Assembly: GCF_019400745.1 (NCBI RefSeq)
Contig: NZ_WJIB01000009.1
Location: forward strand, 248,001-312,000
Direction: 5' to 3'
DNA length: 64,000 nt
Source: Cohnella sp. CFH 77786
GTDB lineage: Bacteria > Bacillota > Bacilli > Paenibacillales > Paenibacillaceae
The position numbers and the translations under genes were made by a program. Of the stretch, positions 33,501 to 40,576 are shown piece after piece (positions within the stretch are counted from its first letter, which is position 1; each line of letters begins with the position of its first letter). The notes below the pieces were generated by a model. It did not search any database, had not been told where the DNA came from, and saw only the letters and a list, made by a program, of their open reading frames with translations.

Positions 33501-33763
33501 CGGCCACCAAGCCCATATCCGTCGAAGCGGCGGCTTCTCCTGAGCTGCGTATGGCGCTTGCCGCGGCCGATTCCGCCCTCGTGCGATGGCAGGGGCTGCT
33601 GCGGTCGAAAGACGCGGGAACGCCGCTCGATCAACTGCCGGAAGGGTACTACACGTTTGTCTTCACCGTGAAGTTCACCAACGGAGCGGTCAAAACCGAC
33701 AACGTGACGATCCGATTGAAAGGCACCGTCGATCAATACGTCCGGGTCCACCGGATCCAATAA
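27587..33763 (+). CDS. Giant secreted multidomain protein with PKD-type domains
   Basis: The product has 2,058 residues from GTG with GGAGGG 7 bases upstream, and has a signal peptide ending around GSASAEG. Residues ~330-345 are a Pro/Ser/Thr linker (PTPTGSPSPSSSP). Ig/PKD-like domains follow (NAEDPDGDAISYTWLFS; later KSADPDGDALTYAWTITGP), a central ~700-residue segment of unknown fold, a laminin-G or GH-associated beta-sandwich around 1400-1500 (FRIEVKDARIQVFVNQVPYF) and two further PKD units near the end. No catalytic motif, sorting signal or SLH domain is seen, so anchoring may depend on the SLH protein next door. The first ~1 kb is AT-rich (about 40% GC), the last part GC-rich, suggesting a mosaic origin. 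Confidence 0.8.
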   Translation: MKKILTILNIISLIVLTFGGSFLFGSASAEGTTPAGVKVVPTYENNTNDDMVGDYTVSDQSTKTVTFNTGTVSGKVIKNLMWYDENGQPIRVASGDWLNKTSYSGTDTIRGTQIKVKADGGTPYGGIYYWSRSGGSNVWKSSSPDVEIEWTSSEGCPSAPDDEWGLKAYPNCTDHHLPLTLVKKTNYVIQNDPRFINISIEDKSVVQSSIKPVDVQPDLKTPVDNAIYGGSGTSDSSTKYTGEFKTISKSSIRIYYQQTFGVESLGYCANSNICTRYKTRLYFHDFTNPGARQIWYYVAFTFAFEGYTYLYNDKQLYVEWGDPDPTPTGSPSPSSSPVLNVTGDFDILPSSTINWRDSFTLKPRDFVIPSACRYQSHQYLFQKDGYLWTSEKITSQTSSTTYSYSSYPAILGVGDNHISIKVVADCAESGWVAEKVLTINSPGDNQPPNFSAGFFKEYNRTGTMPDDEVAVGTRVNLRVFNAEDPDGDAISYTWLFSSSNSVWIRNLPTEYGAWEHDEAFYNLAANELGVHNVKVIARDAFGAESSRTVSLRIIPENPIPIIDGPAEVKENRPLPAPFDGSRSYSPMGRQITQYIWNNKKDKYTVPGTETIKLDVVDSAGLKSLSPAVANLTVIPDDPPIAVIEMEQLGIRSQSLHIVNKSNSPDGDKIVSARYRFRYDKDNNGFADDTWGSLLGDLAKGTMTPTKVGKYQIELTVTEDYGKTGTTTTVVDVVNLAPTVSFVVEGKNEQPVLENQVKASEIVKSWPLYNVNSTTAITNKPYMWSVDGDKLVAGLGKGMERQYSYPGSIYLGPGANDAQLAMPPLSDNGYGPNGLTAYRSLTSRDPGKSQPLLIPYKNGKIVTEPNSNDYDTLTPVVFDGYNSVLLRSNKTYIYFKNGDYLFALNKSKIGRYKSDTVMKVDHSGYYPKMDSYLTHDWLDGNPYDFVINLKDTPAPDIMLPFYYESDLKDNYDKIQKGDYSGARYTRVYDEKPFAVEVSGSRIYLLYIKRDYMYEYKTSSGGSDHWEIGYANGGPGYKQYVDIQVFDAYAGRYLSSSYKLGERIEMPGYGGWDFTVEGDHLVAFPKLTGTAYKFDRQGKLVMKKEIPYPSRSVTYAPKSRMWNGAIVQGDPIALTCTPNPTYAFWKDEESNYYKYVNIVCYNSNGGGDVIIDNTINPDSPDGLKLFQFKPDFSKGIEGRLTGTETGTRSTGMYDLNMEINPVLAINPITNQAIARSTTPTGSGWGSYEYGDVIDLKTGNSVPWSKTTPKASNDSFNPGFYIKHDGTYGDGWASNTASNSLDKFNWHQNEMVQQYRWVNYYSGGYDRKANYFRFGEYFGDGVYLSIYDIHNFDFVSGQFSQAYELASGYAFLDVGTVGPSVLNGFRLGQYVSPDMLGNSSYQFTMSMDAPNEDTSLAGFSFLMADPKNRYAVETDGDTLYVSKYMNGGRTTLASKAFPFQPRQDYPFRIEVKDARIQVFVNQVPYFDVTDSTFTSGKYGPFSDKSFVAFSGVESKEIKDNLDWLTSYAIWEGGSAQAEVRYKDILFEDPENDPRAGDNQWTIQHTPKFLNNQGLSARNGKTFTSPMLTFDAVGNYRITLKAQDDPNASYPYPSSVFAEYRKWSNEYWRIITVHRRPVADYSLSINPTNNNVVWNERSYDPDRWISSSNYSTEATGIDYKTTRGIMERKYFYTTPSGVTVNQKLTAPREAGTYKVGEQVKDEYGAWSYWNQQTIEIVNPVVDEPPTPGFTLSRTTLYRGEQLTITSTAYDREDGPAANIAHEYYVNGTLASTSRSTWTHTFRTLGTMTIRQAVCDSTGQCAETSQSVTVLNRAPSADFDWSPKPVYEGDPVTLTNKSADPDGDALTYAWTITGPDGYASSGSAKDFAVPGSQTLNRPGTFRVALTVKDVFGASDTVTKNVIVRELGIQGAVLHTDAWEENRLRYNDKHPDASRPPDWFWAGEAFRLEASVTDTGGSATKPISVEAAASPELRMALAAADSALVRWQGLLRSKDAGTPLDQLPEGYYTFVFTVKFTNGAVKTDNVTIRLKGTVDQYVRVHRIQ

Positions 33764-33783
33764 TGCGCAGCAGACCCATGAAG

Positions 33784-33820
33784 CCTTCCCCGGCATGAGA
33801 TTGTTCGGGGAAGGTTTTTT
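33784..33820 (+). terminator. Terminator of the SLH/PKD gene pair
   Basis: A perfect 9-bp stem CCTTCCCCG/CGGGGAAGG is followed by TTTTTT, 20 bases after the stop. Confidence 0.92.
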
Positions 33821-33901
33821 GCCGTCCATTTCACGGCTTGGACGGGTCGGTGTCCAAGTCCCCCGCCTTCGGAACGCATATATTGTTTGCGGGTGATGAC
33901 G

Positions 33902-34996
33902 ATGCGCAGGAATACCCGCATGTTCCGCAATGGGCGGGAGGACGGCTTCCGCGCCGGATGGCTGGAAGGCTGGCGCCTCGGCGCATGCGAACGGATTCGG
34001 CAGGAGATCGGAACCGAGCCGATACAGAAGCGGAACGCTCGGGTGCTGTACGTGCCGCAGAAATTCGAAGCGATCGATTGCGGGGTGGAGGAGGCTCTGC
34101 GGCAACTCGTGAGCCATGTCTCCGTAACGGCGCCGGAAGAGATGGTGGAGACCGCCCGAAGCTTTAAGCCCGATTTGGTCCTCGTCCTGAACGGGCTTCA
34201 TATCTTCCCTCCGGACCACCCGGATCACGTGGATACGGTTCGCCGAATGGGCATTCCGACCGCCGTATGGTACGCCGACGATCCGTACTTGTCGGATTAT
34301 ACCTCCCGGCAAGCCCCGCATTACGATCACGTGTTCACCCTGGAGAAAGCCTGCCTTCCCCATTACCGTTCACTCGGATGCCGCAATGTCCACTACTTGC
34401 CGCTTGCGGCGCATTTTGACCTTTATCGGCCGCTCCGCGTGAAGCCGCAATACCGTTACGACATTTGCTTCATCGGGATGGGGTTCCGGAACCGGATCCG
34501 CCTGATCGACGAGATTGCTCCGTATTTGATGGACAAAAAGGTCTTCATCGCCGGTTATAACTGGCACCGCCTGAAGCATTATTCGAAGCTCTCCCCCTTT
34601 ATCCGGAATCAATGGATCGACGTTCCGGAGACCGTCCACTTCTATAACGGAGCCAAAATCGTCATCAACCTTCACCGGGCGGACGGAGCGGGTCCGGACA
34701 ATCGCAACAGCCGCAACTGGCCCGGGGTGTCGGTGAATCCGCGGACCTTCGAAATCGCCGCGTGCGGCGCGTTCCAGTTGACGGATTACCGAGACGAGCT
34801 GCCCTCTCACTATGCGATCGGATCGGAAATCGCGGTGTACCGGAACGCCGAAGAGCTGGTGCGGCAAATCGAACATTATCTGACCCATGACGAGGAAAGG
34901 CTGCAGACTGCCGTCCGCGGCTATCGCCGAACGGTCCGCGAGCATTCGTTCGCCGGCCGGATTTCGCGCCTGCTCGACGAGATGGGAATCCGCTGA
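33902..34996 (+). CDS. CgeB-like glycosyltransferase with N-terminal Gly tag
   Basis: The product has 364 residues if it starts at ATG 33902, where GGTGAT fits the end of the ribosome-site consensus; TTG 33887 and ATG 33896 are alternatives. It opens with FRNGREDGFRAGWLEGWRLG, the same aromatic-Gly tag as other proteins here. The body resembles CgeB: LVLVLNGLHIFPPDH, IPTAVWYADDPYLSDYTS (DUF3880-type) and a C-terminal GT-B half with VNPRTFEIAACGAFQLTDY and a final helix. B. subtilis CgeB is a sigma-K/GerE-dependent spore-crust protein, which supports a spore-surface glycosylation role. Confidence 0.8.
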   Translation: MRRNTRMFRNGREDGFRAGWLEGWRLGACERIRQEIGTEPIQKRNARVLYVPQKFEAIDCGVEEALRQLVSHVSVTAPEEMVETARSFKPDLVLVLNGLHIFPPDHPDHVDTVRRMGIPTAVWYADDPYLSDYTSRQAPHYDHVFTLEKACLPHYRSLGCRNVHYLPLAAHFDLYRPLRVKPQYRYDICFIGMGFRNRIRLIDEIAPYLMDKKVFIAGYNWHRLKHYSKLSPFIRNQWIDVPETVHFYNGAKIVINLHRADGAGPDNRNSRNWPGVSVNPRTFEIAACGAFQLTDYRDELPSHYAIGSEIAVYRNAEELVRQIEHYLTHDEERLQTAVRGYRRTVREHSFAGRISRLLDEMGIR

Positions 34997-35050
34997 AGGA
35001 TTTGTGCCAATGTCGTCCGGCCAACGCCGCGCCCTGAGGGAGGCTCGGCC

Positions 35051-35059
35051 CATATAGTA
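35051..35059 (+). promoter_or_regulatory. CATATAGTA, sigma-K-like -10 element before the GT4 operon
   Basis: CATATAGTA fits CATANNNTA exactly and lies 27 bases before the leader start codon, but no AC was found at the expected distance upstream. Confidence 0.35.
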
Positions 35060-35077
35060 AGGAAGGAGGCGACGTAC

Positions 35078-35113
35078 ATGCTTATGCATGCAAGCGAAGC
35101 ATTGCCGTCATGA
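35078..35113 (+). CDS. Eleven-residue leader peptide coupled to the GT4 gene
   Basis: AAGGAGGC at 35063-35070 is followed 7 bases later by ATG and the codons for MLMHASEALPS, then TGA. The TGA overlaps the ATG of the GT4 gene (ATGA). The GT4 start itself has no good ribosome site, so ribosomes finishing the leader probably start it by coupling. Alternatively an ancestral N-terminus was separated by a one-base frameshift. Confidence 0.45.
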   Translation: MLMHASEALPS

Positions 35114-36666
35114 ACGGCGACAAACCCCGGCTGCTCCTGTTCTCCCATCTTTGCAGCGCGGGCTTCGTTTCCGGGGCGGAGAAGCTGCTGCTCCTGTTCG
35201 CCAGGGAGCTGAAACTCCGATACCAGTGCGTCCTTGTCGTCCCGGGGGAAGGCGTCATTTCGGCGCAGGCCCGCGCTCTCGGCATGGAAGTCGTCGTGTT
35301 CGAAATTCCGCTCTGCACGGCCCTCTATTCGGGAAGCCATTCGGCAGCCGCCCATCTGGAGGAACTCAAAGGCCAATTCGTCTACCAACGACTGTTGGCT
35401 TTGCTCGTCAGAGAAAAACCGTCTTACGTCTTCGTTAACACCAGCGTGCATCCTCTTCCGGCGATAGCGGCGAAATCGCTGGGCATCCCGATCGTATGGA
35501 CGATGATGGAAACGATCCATCCCACTCCTCACCGTTATTTGGCCGTGGACGCCATCAACGAGGCCAGCGACGTCATCGCCGGCATCTCCCGGGCGACGCT
35601 GCAGCCTTTCCAGGGACATCCCGGAGCGGGGAAGACGCTCTTGCTTTCCCCTTACGTGGCACTGCATGAAATGGATCCTTCCTCATGGCCTTATCATCGA
35701 TTCCAAATCCGGCAACAGTTCGGCTGGCAGGACTCTCACTGCGTGATCGGGTACGTGAGCGGAAGCATTTATCCCCAGAAGGGATTGGAGCCGTTTATTC
35801 GAGCCGCGCTGCTTCTGAAGGACTCCGCGCCCGGGGCCCGTTTCCTGGTGGTGGGCAATCCGATCGACGAAGATTATTTCCGAATGTGCCTGAACATGGT
35901 CCAAGAATCGGGGCTGAGCGCCCGGTTCGGCTGGATCCGGTTCGAGGAGAACATCCAGCGCGTGTATTCCGCCATGGACATCGTGGTCGTCTCCAGTCTT
36001 CAATCGGAAGGATTCGGAATGACGGCTCTGGAGGGAATGTCTTTCGGCAAACCGGTGGTCGCGTTCTCCTCGGGCGGCTTGGCGGAAATCCTGGAGGCCA
36101 CCGGAAACGGCGGGTACCTGGTTCGTACGGGCGATGTGCCGGGACTGGCTTCCAAGCTGGAATGGCTGTTGAATGACGCCTCCCTTCGCCTTGACGTCGG
36201 CAATCGGAACGCAGCGGCGGCCCAGGCCGCGTTTGGAGTCGAAACGCTGCGGGCTCAGCTGGACCAATTGCGGGCCCGGCTTCCGGCATCCGGGTTTCCG
36301 TCCCCTCTGGTGAAAGGGAACGGCAATACAGTGTACTTGATCGAAAACCGGCGACGGCGCCCGTTCGTTTCCGAAACGGCATTCCTGCAGCGGGGCTTCC
36401 GTTTCGAGGACGTCACGCGGGTGGACGACAAGGAACTGCGGAGATGGCACCGGGGAAGCTCGATCCGGGAGTGGCCGGATCGCGGTTCCGGCGAGAGCCC
36501 GTCATCCCGGAAAAAGCGCCGCAGGAAACGTTCGCGGCCCTCGGCCCGCAGGAAACGTTCCCAAGCCCCGGTCCGCAGGAGGCCCGCGGAACGTTCCGTT
36601 CGGAAGAGACGTTCCAAACCTTCGGCCCGCAGGATTCCCCGAAAACGATACGGCAGAAGAAGGTGA
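35110..36666 (+). CDS. Glycosyltransferase family 4 with YLIENxRRRPF motif and polybasic tail
   Basis: The product has 518 residues. Residues 1-390 are a GT-B fold: SGAEKLLLLFAREL, YVSGSIYPQKGLEPFI, then SSLQSEGFGMTALEGMSFGKPVV with the EX7E-type motif that binds the donor. Around residues 400-455 comes one copy of the repeat seen in two other transferases (VYLIENRRRRPF, then GFRFEDVTRVDDKELRRW). The last ~55 residues are Arg/Lys/Ser/Pro (SSRKKRRRKRSRPSARRKRS), again the polybasic theme. It is likely a retaining transferase held to its site by the tail. It leads the operon that continues with sugar-nucleotide enzymes. Confidence 0.85.
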   Translation: MNGDKPRLLLFSHLCSAGFVSGAEKLLLLFARELKLRYQCVLVVPGEGVISAQARALGMEVVVFEIPLCTALYSGSHSAAAHLEELKGQFVYQRLLALLVREKPSYVFVNTSVHPLPAIAAKSLGIPIVWTMMETIHPTPHRYLAVDAINEASDVIAGISRATLQPFQGHPGAGKTLLLSPYVALHEMDPSSWPYHRFQIRQQFGWQDSHCVIGYVSGSIYPQKGLEPFIRAALLLKDSAPGARFLVVGNPIDEDYFRMCLNMVQESGLSARFGWIRFEENIQRVYSAMDIVVVSSLQSEGFGMTALEGMSFGKPVVAFSSGGLAEILEATGNGGYLVRTGDVPGLASKLEWLLNDASLRLDVGNRNAAAAQAAFGVETLRAQLDQLRARLPASGFPSPLVKGNGNTVYLIENRRRRPFVSETAFLQRGFRFEDVTRVDDKELRRWHRGSSIREWPDRGSGESPSSRKKRRRKRSRPSARRKRSQAPVRRRPAERSVRKRRSKPSARRIPRKRYGRRR

Positions 36667-36670
36667 AGCG

Positions 36671-37762
36671 TTGCGAATCGCGACCATCCTCGGCACCCGG
36701 CCGGAAATCATCCGCCTCAGCCTGCTGATTCCCAAGCTGGACCGGCTGGCTGACCGGCACGTCTTGATGCACACGGGCCAGAACTACGTCCCGGGCCTGA
36801 GCGGCAACTTCTTCGCCGAGCTCGGGCTTCGCGCGCCGGATCTTCATCTGCAAGCAAGGAAGACGTCGGTCGGCGGCCAACTGTCGGTCATGTTCGCGGC
36901 TGCGGAGCATTGGCTGTCCCGGGAGAAGCCGGACAAGGTTCTCGTGCTCGGGGATACCAACAGCGCCTTGTGCGCTTTCATCGCGGAGCGGATGGGCATA
37001 CCCGTCGTTCACATGGAGGCGGGCAACCGATGTTTCGATTTGGAGGTTCCGGAGGAGAAGAACCGCAGAGTGATCGACACGGTATCCACGTTTAACCTTC
37101 CTTACACCGAGAACAGCAAACAAAATCTGCTGCGGGAAGGGTTTCCCCCCCATCGGATTTTCCGGTGCGGCAACCCGATCTACGAAGTGCTTCGGCATTA
37201 CGATGACCGGATCCAGGACAGTCCCGTGCTCGCAAGGCTGAACCTGGTCCCGCGGAAATACATGCTGGCTACCGTTCACCGGGCGGAAAACGTGGACCGG
37301 CCGGAAGCGTTGGCTTCCATTTTGAAGGGGTTCCGTCTCGTCGCCGAGGAGCAGGGGCTTCGGATGATATGCAGCCTGCATCCCCGTACCCGATCCCGGC
37401 TGCCGGCGGCGGTCCTCCGGGAGCTTCATCCCTTGGTCGAGTTTCATGAACCGTTCGGCTTTTTCGACTTCGCTTCGCTGGAACGCAATGCCCTGTGCGT
37501 CTTGACGGACAGCGGGACGGTTCAGGAGGAGTGCTGTATTTTCGGCGTACCCGCCGTGACCGTCCGCCGGACGACGGAACGTCCGGAAACGGTCGAGTGC
37601 GGCAGCAACATCGTTTCGGGGCTATCGCCGGAACGGATTCGCGGCGCCGTGCGCGTCATGACCTCGCAGCCTGCCCGCTGGGCATGTCCCGAAGGATATC
37701 TGGACGACGGAGTCGCAGGCAAGGTGGCAAAATTTATGTTTGGAGGGACAGCGGATGTTTGA
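36671..37762 (+). CDS. UDP-N-acetylglucosamine 2-epimerase type enzyme (WecB/FnlC-like)
   Basis: The product has 363 residues from TTG (GAAGGTGAAG upstream), 4 bases after the GT4 stop. RIATILGTRPEIIR opens the GT-B-like fold. VLGDTNS, VVHMEAGNR, TVHRAENVDR and LTDSGTVQEEC carry the conserved residues of non-hydrolysing 2-epimerases. Together with the next two genes it fits the FnlA-FnlB-FnlC set, in which this enzyme inverts C2 in the last step to give UDP-N-acetyl-L-fucosamine or -quinovosamine. On its own it could also make UDP-ManNAc, but the TVSTFNLPYTENSKQNLLREG segment is of the Fnl/Cap type. Confidence 0.88.
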   Translation: MRIATILGTRPEIIRLSLLIPKLDRLADRHVLMHTGQNYVPGLSGNFFAELGLRAPDLHLQARKTSVGGQLSVMFAAAEHWLSREKPDKVLVLGDTNSALCAFIAERMGIPVVHMEAGNRCFDLEVPEEKNRRVIDTVSTFNLPYTENSKQNLLREGFPPHRIFRCGNPIYEVLRHYDDRIQDSPVLARLNLVPRKYMLATVHRAENVDRPEALASILKGFRLVAEEQGLRMICSLHPRTRSRLPAAVLRELHPLVEFHEPFGFFDFASLERNALCVLTDSGTVQEECCIFGVPAVTVRRTTERPETVECGSNIVSGLSPERIRGAVRVMTSQPARWACPEGYLDDGVAGKVAKFMFGGTADV

Positions 37763-38738
37763 GGGTCGGCGTATTCTGGTCACCGGAGGAACCGGATCGT
37801 GGGGATACGAGCTGGTACGTCAGCTGCTGCCGCAGATGCCCGCGGAAGTGGTCGTATACTCGCGAAACGAATCCGCACAGGTGGCGATGAGCCGCGTGTT
37901 CGAAGATCCGCGGCTGACTTATTGCATCGGGGACGTCCGCGACCGGGAGGCGATGATGAAGGCCTGCGAAGGGATCGATATCGTTTTTCATCTCGCGGCG
38001 CTCAAGCATGTGCCGGTGTGCGAGGAACAGCCCTACGAGGCGCTCAAGACCAACGTCATCGGAACGCAGAACGTGATCGAAGCGGCCATCGAGAACAAGG
38101 TAAAGCGGGTCATCAATATTTCCACGGATAAAGCGGCGAACCCCTCCAACTTTTACGGCATGACCAAGGCGATCGGCGAGAAGTTGGTCGTTTACGCCAA
38201 TTTGCTCCGCTCCGAAACGAAATTCGTATGCGTGCGCGGCGGCAACGTGCTCGGCACGAATGGCAGCGTGATCCATTTATTCCTCAATCAAATCCGGGAT
38301 GGAAAGCCGGTTCGCATAACGGATCGGAATATGACGCGGTTTTTCATGACGCAGCAGGATGCCGTCCGCCTGCTCTTCCAGGCGACGGCCCAAAGCGTCG
38401 GCGGGGAAATTTTCGTCATGACGATGCCGACCTGCAGGATCGTCGACTTGGCCGAGGTGTTAATGGAATCGATGGGCCGGCGGGTGGAAATCGTGGAGAC
38501 CGGCGTGAGGCCGGGCGAGAAAATCCATGAGATCTTGCTCACGGAGTACGAAGCCTCGAATACGGTCCTCTATGGCGATGAGTATTTGGTGATTCTGCCC
38601 TCGCTCGACATACCGGGCCTTCGCCGTCAATATGACTCTTATCCGCCGGTCAACTTCGACAGCTTCTCATCTAGCCAATCCCTCATGGATAAAGAACAAA
38701 TCCGCGAGATGCTGGATCGGGGAGGCTTCCTCTCATGA
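37755..38738 (+). CDS. UDP-GlcNAc 4,6-dehydratase/5-epimerase (CapE/FnlA-like)
   Basis: The product has 327 residues from ATG 37755 with GGAGGG 7 bases upstream, overlapping the previous gene by 8 bp. It is an extended SDR with TGGTGSWG for NAD(P), FHLAALKHVPVCE and a YGMTK catalytic Tyr-Lys pair (YxxxK), and RNMTRFFMT typical of polysaccharide-biosynthesis dehydratases. It converts UDP-GlcNAc to a 4-keto-6-deoxy sugar, with C5 inversion in the CapE branch. It is the first committed step of the 6-deoxy-L-hexosamine pathway encoded by this three-gene set. Confidence 0.88.
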   Translation: MFEGRRILVTGGTGSWGYELVRQLLPQMPAEVVVYSRNESAQVAMSRVFEDPRLTYCIGDVRDREAMMKACEGIDIVFHLAALKHVPVCEEQPYEALKTNVIGTQNVIEAAIENKVKRVINISTDKAANPSNFYGMTKAIGEKLVVYANLLRSETKFVCVRGGNVLGTNGSVIHLFLNQIRDGKPVRITDRNMTRFFMTQQDAVRLLFQATAQSVGGEIFVMTMPTCRIVDLAEVLMESMGRRVEIVETGVRPGEKIHEILLTEYEASNTVLYGDEYLVILPSLDIPGLRRQYDSYPPVNFDSFSSSQSLMDKEQIREMLDRGGFLS

Positions 38739-39619
38739 ACGTGCTGCTTCTGGGCGGACAAGGCATGGCAGGCCATCTGATCGCCTCCCATTGGCTTCGC
38801 GTGACGGATCACAACTTGACCGTGACGATAAGGCCCGTTGTCCGGCAAGAAGCCTCAGCCGCCCGTACCCGGCGCAACGCGCTGCCGGAGAGTCGCGAAA
38901 TTACCGTCCGTGAGCTGGATGTTCGGGACTTTCATGAGGTGGAACGGACGGTACGGGAAGCGAAACCGGATGTCATCCTCAATGCGGTGGGCGTGCTGAA
39001 CGAGGAGGCGGAGAAGCGTCCGTCCGAAGCGTATCTCGTAAACGGTCTGCTGCCGCACTGGCTTGCTTACCTGGCAGACCGCCACGGCGCCCGGTTGATT
39101 CATATCAGCACGGATTGCGTATTTTCCGGAGACAGAGGGAATTACCGGGAAGACGATCCGACGGACGGCCGTTCCGTCTACGCGCGCACCAAGGCGCTCG
39201 GGGAGATCCGCGATTCCCGGCATCTGACCGTCCGCACTTCGATCATCGGCCCCGACGTCAAAACGCACGGCATCGGTTTGATGCAGTGGTTCCTCTCGCA
39301 GCATGGCGAAGTGGCCGGGTATACGAAGGTTCCCTGGAACGGAGTGACGACGCTCGAGCTCGCCAAAGCCGTGTTATGGTTCGCGGAGAGGCCGGAGATC
39401 GGCGGATTGGTTCACTTGACGTCTCCCGAACCGGTTTCGAAACACGATCTTCTGCTGCTCATGCAGAAGAAATTCGGCAAGACAGGCGTGACCGTCGTGC
39501 CTCAGGATGAGCCGCGGATCGATCGCACGCTGAATGCGACTCGCAAGGACGTCGCATACTCGGCTCCGGATCACGCCCGCATGCTGGAGGAACTGCGTGA
39601 ATGGATGTGTCTGCGATGA
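38735..39619 (+). CDS. RmlD-like 4-keto-sugar reductase (FnlB/WbvR-like)
   Basis: The product has 294 residues; ATG overlaps the previous stop (ATGA) and GGGGAGG precedes it. NVLLLGGQGMAGHLI binds NAD(P)H, ILNAVGVLNEEAE and LIHISTDCVFSGDRG are RmlD signatures, and the catalytic pair is YARTK (YxxxK). Its position after the CapE-like dehydratase and the 2-epimerase suggests C4 reduction of the UDP-4-keto-6-deoxy-HexNAc. It lacks the C-terminal cupin of CapF, so it belongs with short FnlB/WbvR reductases. Acting on dTDP-4-keto-rhamnose instead is possible, since an RmlA-like enzyme lies at 21586. Confidence 0.8.
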   Translation: MNVLLLGGQGMAGHLIASHWLRVTDHNLTVTIRPVVRQEASAARTRRNALPESREITVRELDVRDFHEVERTVREAKPDVILNAVGVLNEEAEKRPSEAYLVNGLLPHWLAYLADRHGARLIHISTDCVFSGDRGNYREDDPTDGRSVYARTKALGEIRDSRHLTVRTSIIGPDVKTHGIGLMQWFLSQHGEVAGYTKVPWNGVTTLELAKAVLWFAERPEIGGLVHLTSPEPVSKHDLLLLMQKKFGKTGVTVVPQDEPRIDRTLNATRKDVAYSAPDHARMLEELREWMCLR

Positions 39620-40554
39620 GCGCGGGGAGGGTCGTCGTCACCGGGGCGGGGGGCTTTACGGGTGGACATGCGTGCCGGCATCTCTCGCGGTCGGGCTGGG
39701 AAGTCATCGCCATCGGCTCCCCCAGGTCGGCGCCGGAATTTTGGAGAGGGATCCGCGCGGCCGGCGGGGAGCCGTGCGACCTTACGGACGGAATGGCCGT
39801 TCGGAGCCTGATCGGGAGGCTTCGGCCCGAAGCCGTTCTGCATTTGGCGGGTCAGAACGCGGTGGACGTCTCTTGGAAGGCACCCTGCGGCACCTTGGCC
39901 GCCAATTTGATTTCTACCGTTCACCTGCTGGAGGCTGTCCGCTCGGAACGCCCGGACAGCAGGGTGGTCATCGCGGGTTCGATGGTTCGTCCCGCGGACG
40001 ATCGGCTTGGTGAAACAACGAATCCGTACGCGTTCAGCAAAACGCTGCAATTCATGGCTTCGCAAGCCTGGCACCGGTGGTACGGGCTTCGCGTCGTCGT
40101 CGCGGAGCCTTCCAACCTGATCGGGCCCGGGGGCAGCGCCGGCATCTGCGGGAAAATCGCCAGGTGGGCGGCGGAAGCGGAAACGGGGGCCGAAGTTCGT
40201 CCTTTTACGTTGTCCTCTCTGGGGGAGCAACGGGATTTCCTGGATGTCCGGGACGCGGCGGACGCCTACGGGCTGCTCTTGAGGGCAGGAGAACCCGGCC
40301 GCACGTACGCCTTGGAGTCCGGGACGTTCCGGACGCTCGAGGAAGTGAAGCGAACCTTCGAGGAGGAAGCGCGGCTGCCGCTCCAATGGTTGATCGGGAA
40401 TTCGCCCGCGATTTCTCCGGTTTCGAGGGACACGGGTCCGATTCGCAGTCTCGGGTGGCGGCCGCGAATTCCTTTCCGCCAATCCGTGAAGGAGACGTTG
40501 GACGAGGAACGGCGCCGGATTCGGGAGGGCGGGGGGCGGTTGCCGAAGCCTTGA
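39601..40554 (+). CDS. NAD-dependent epimerase/dehydratase (GDP-4-keto-6-deoxymannose reductase-like SDR)
   Basis: The product has 317 residues from ATG 39601, with GGAGG 10 bases upstream, overlapping the previous gene by 18 bp; ATG 39616 (ATGA overlap) is possible. VVVTGAGGFTGGHACRHL is the Rossmann motif, VLHLAGQNAVDVSW the second motif, and YAFSK the catalytic YxxxK. RDFLDVRDAADAY is typical of RMD/GMD-type SDRs that handle 6-deoxyhexoses. It is last in the sugar-nucleotide operon, so it should modify a nucleotide sugar used by the transferases. The substrate is not determined. Confidence 0.8.
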   Translation: MDVSAMSAGRVVVTGAGGFTGGHACRHLSRSGWEVIAIGSPRSAPEFWRGIRAAGGEPCDLTDGMAVRSLIGRLRPEAVLHLAGQNAVDVSWKAPCGTLAANLISTVHLLEAVRSERPDSRVVIAGSMVRPADDRLGETTNPYAFSKTLQFMASQAWHRWYGLRVVVAEPSNLIGPGGSAGICGKIARWAAEAETGAEVRPFTLSSLGEQRDFLDVRDAADAYGLLLRAGEPGRTYALESGTFRTLEEVKRTFEEEARLPLQWLIGNSPAISPVSRDTGPIRSLGWRPRIPFRQSVKETLDEERRRIREGGGRLPKP

Positions 40555-40576
40555 ATCAGGCTGCGGGCTCGCTCCT

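Noticed and set aside
36444..36728. Separate small gene overlapping the GT4 tail (GPQETF repeats)
   Set aside because: It lacks a ribosome site and is explained by the repeat nature of the DNA; kept only as a low-interest finding.
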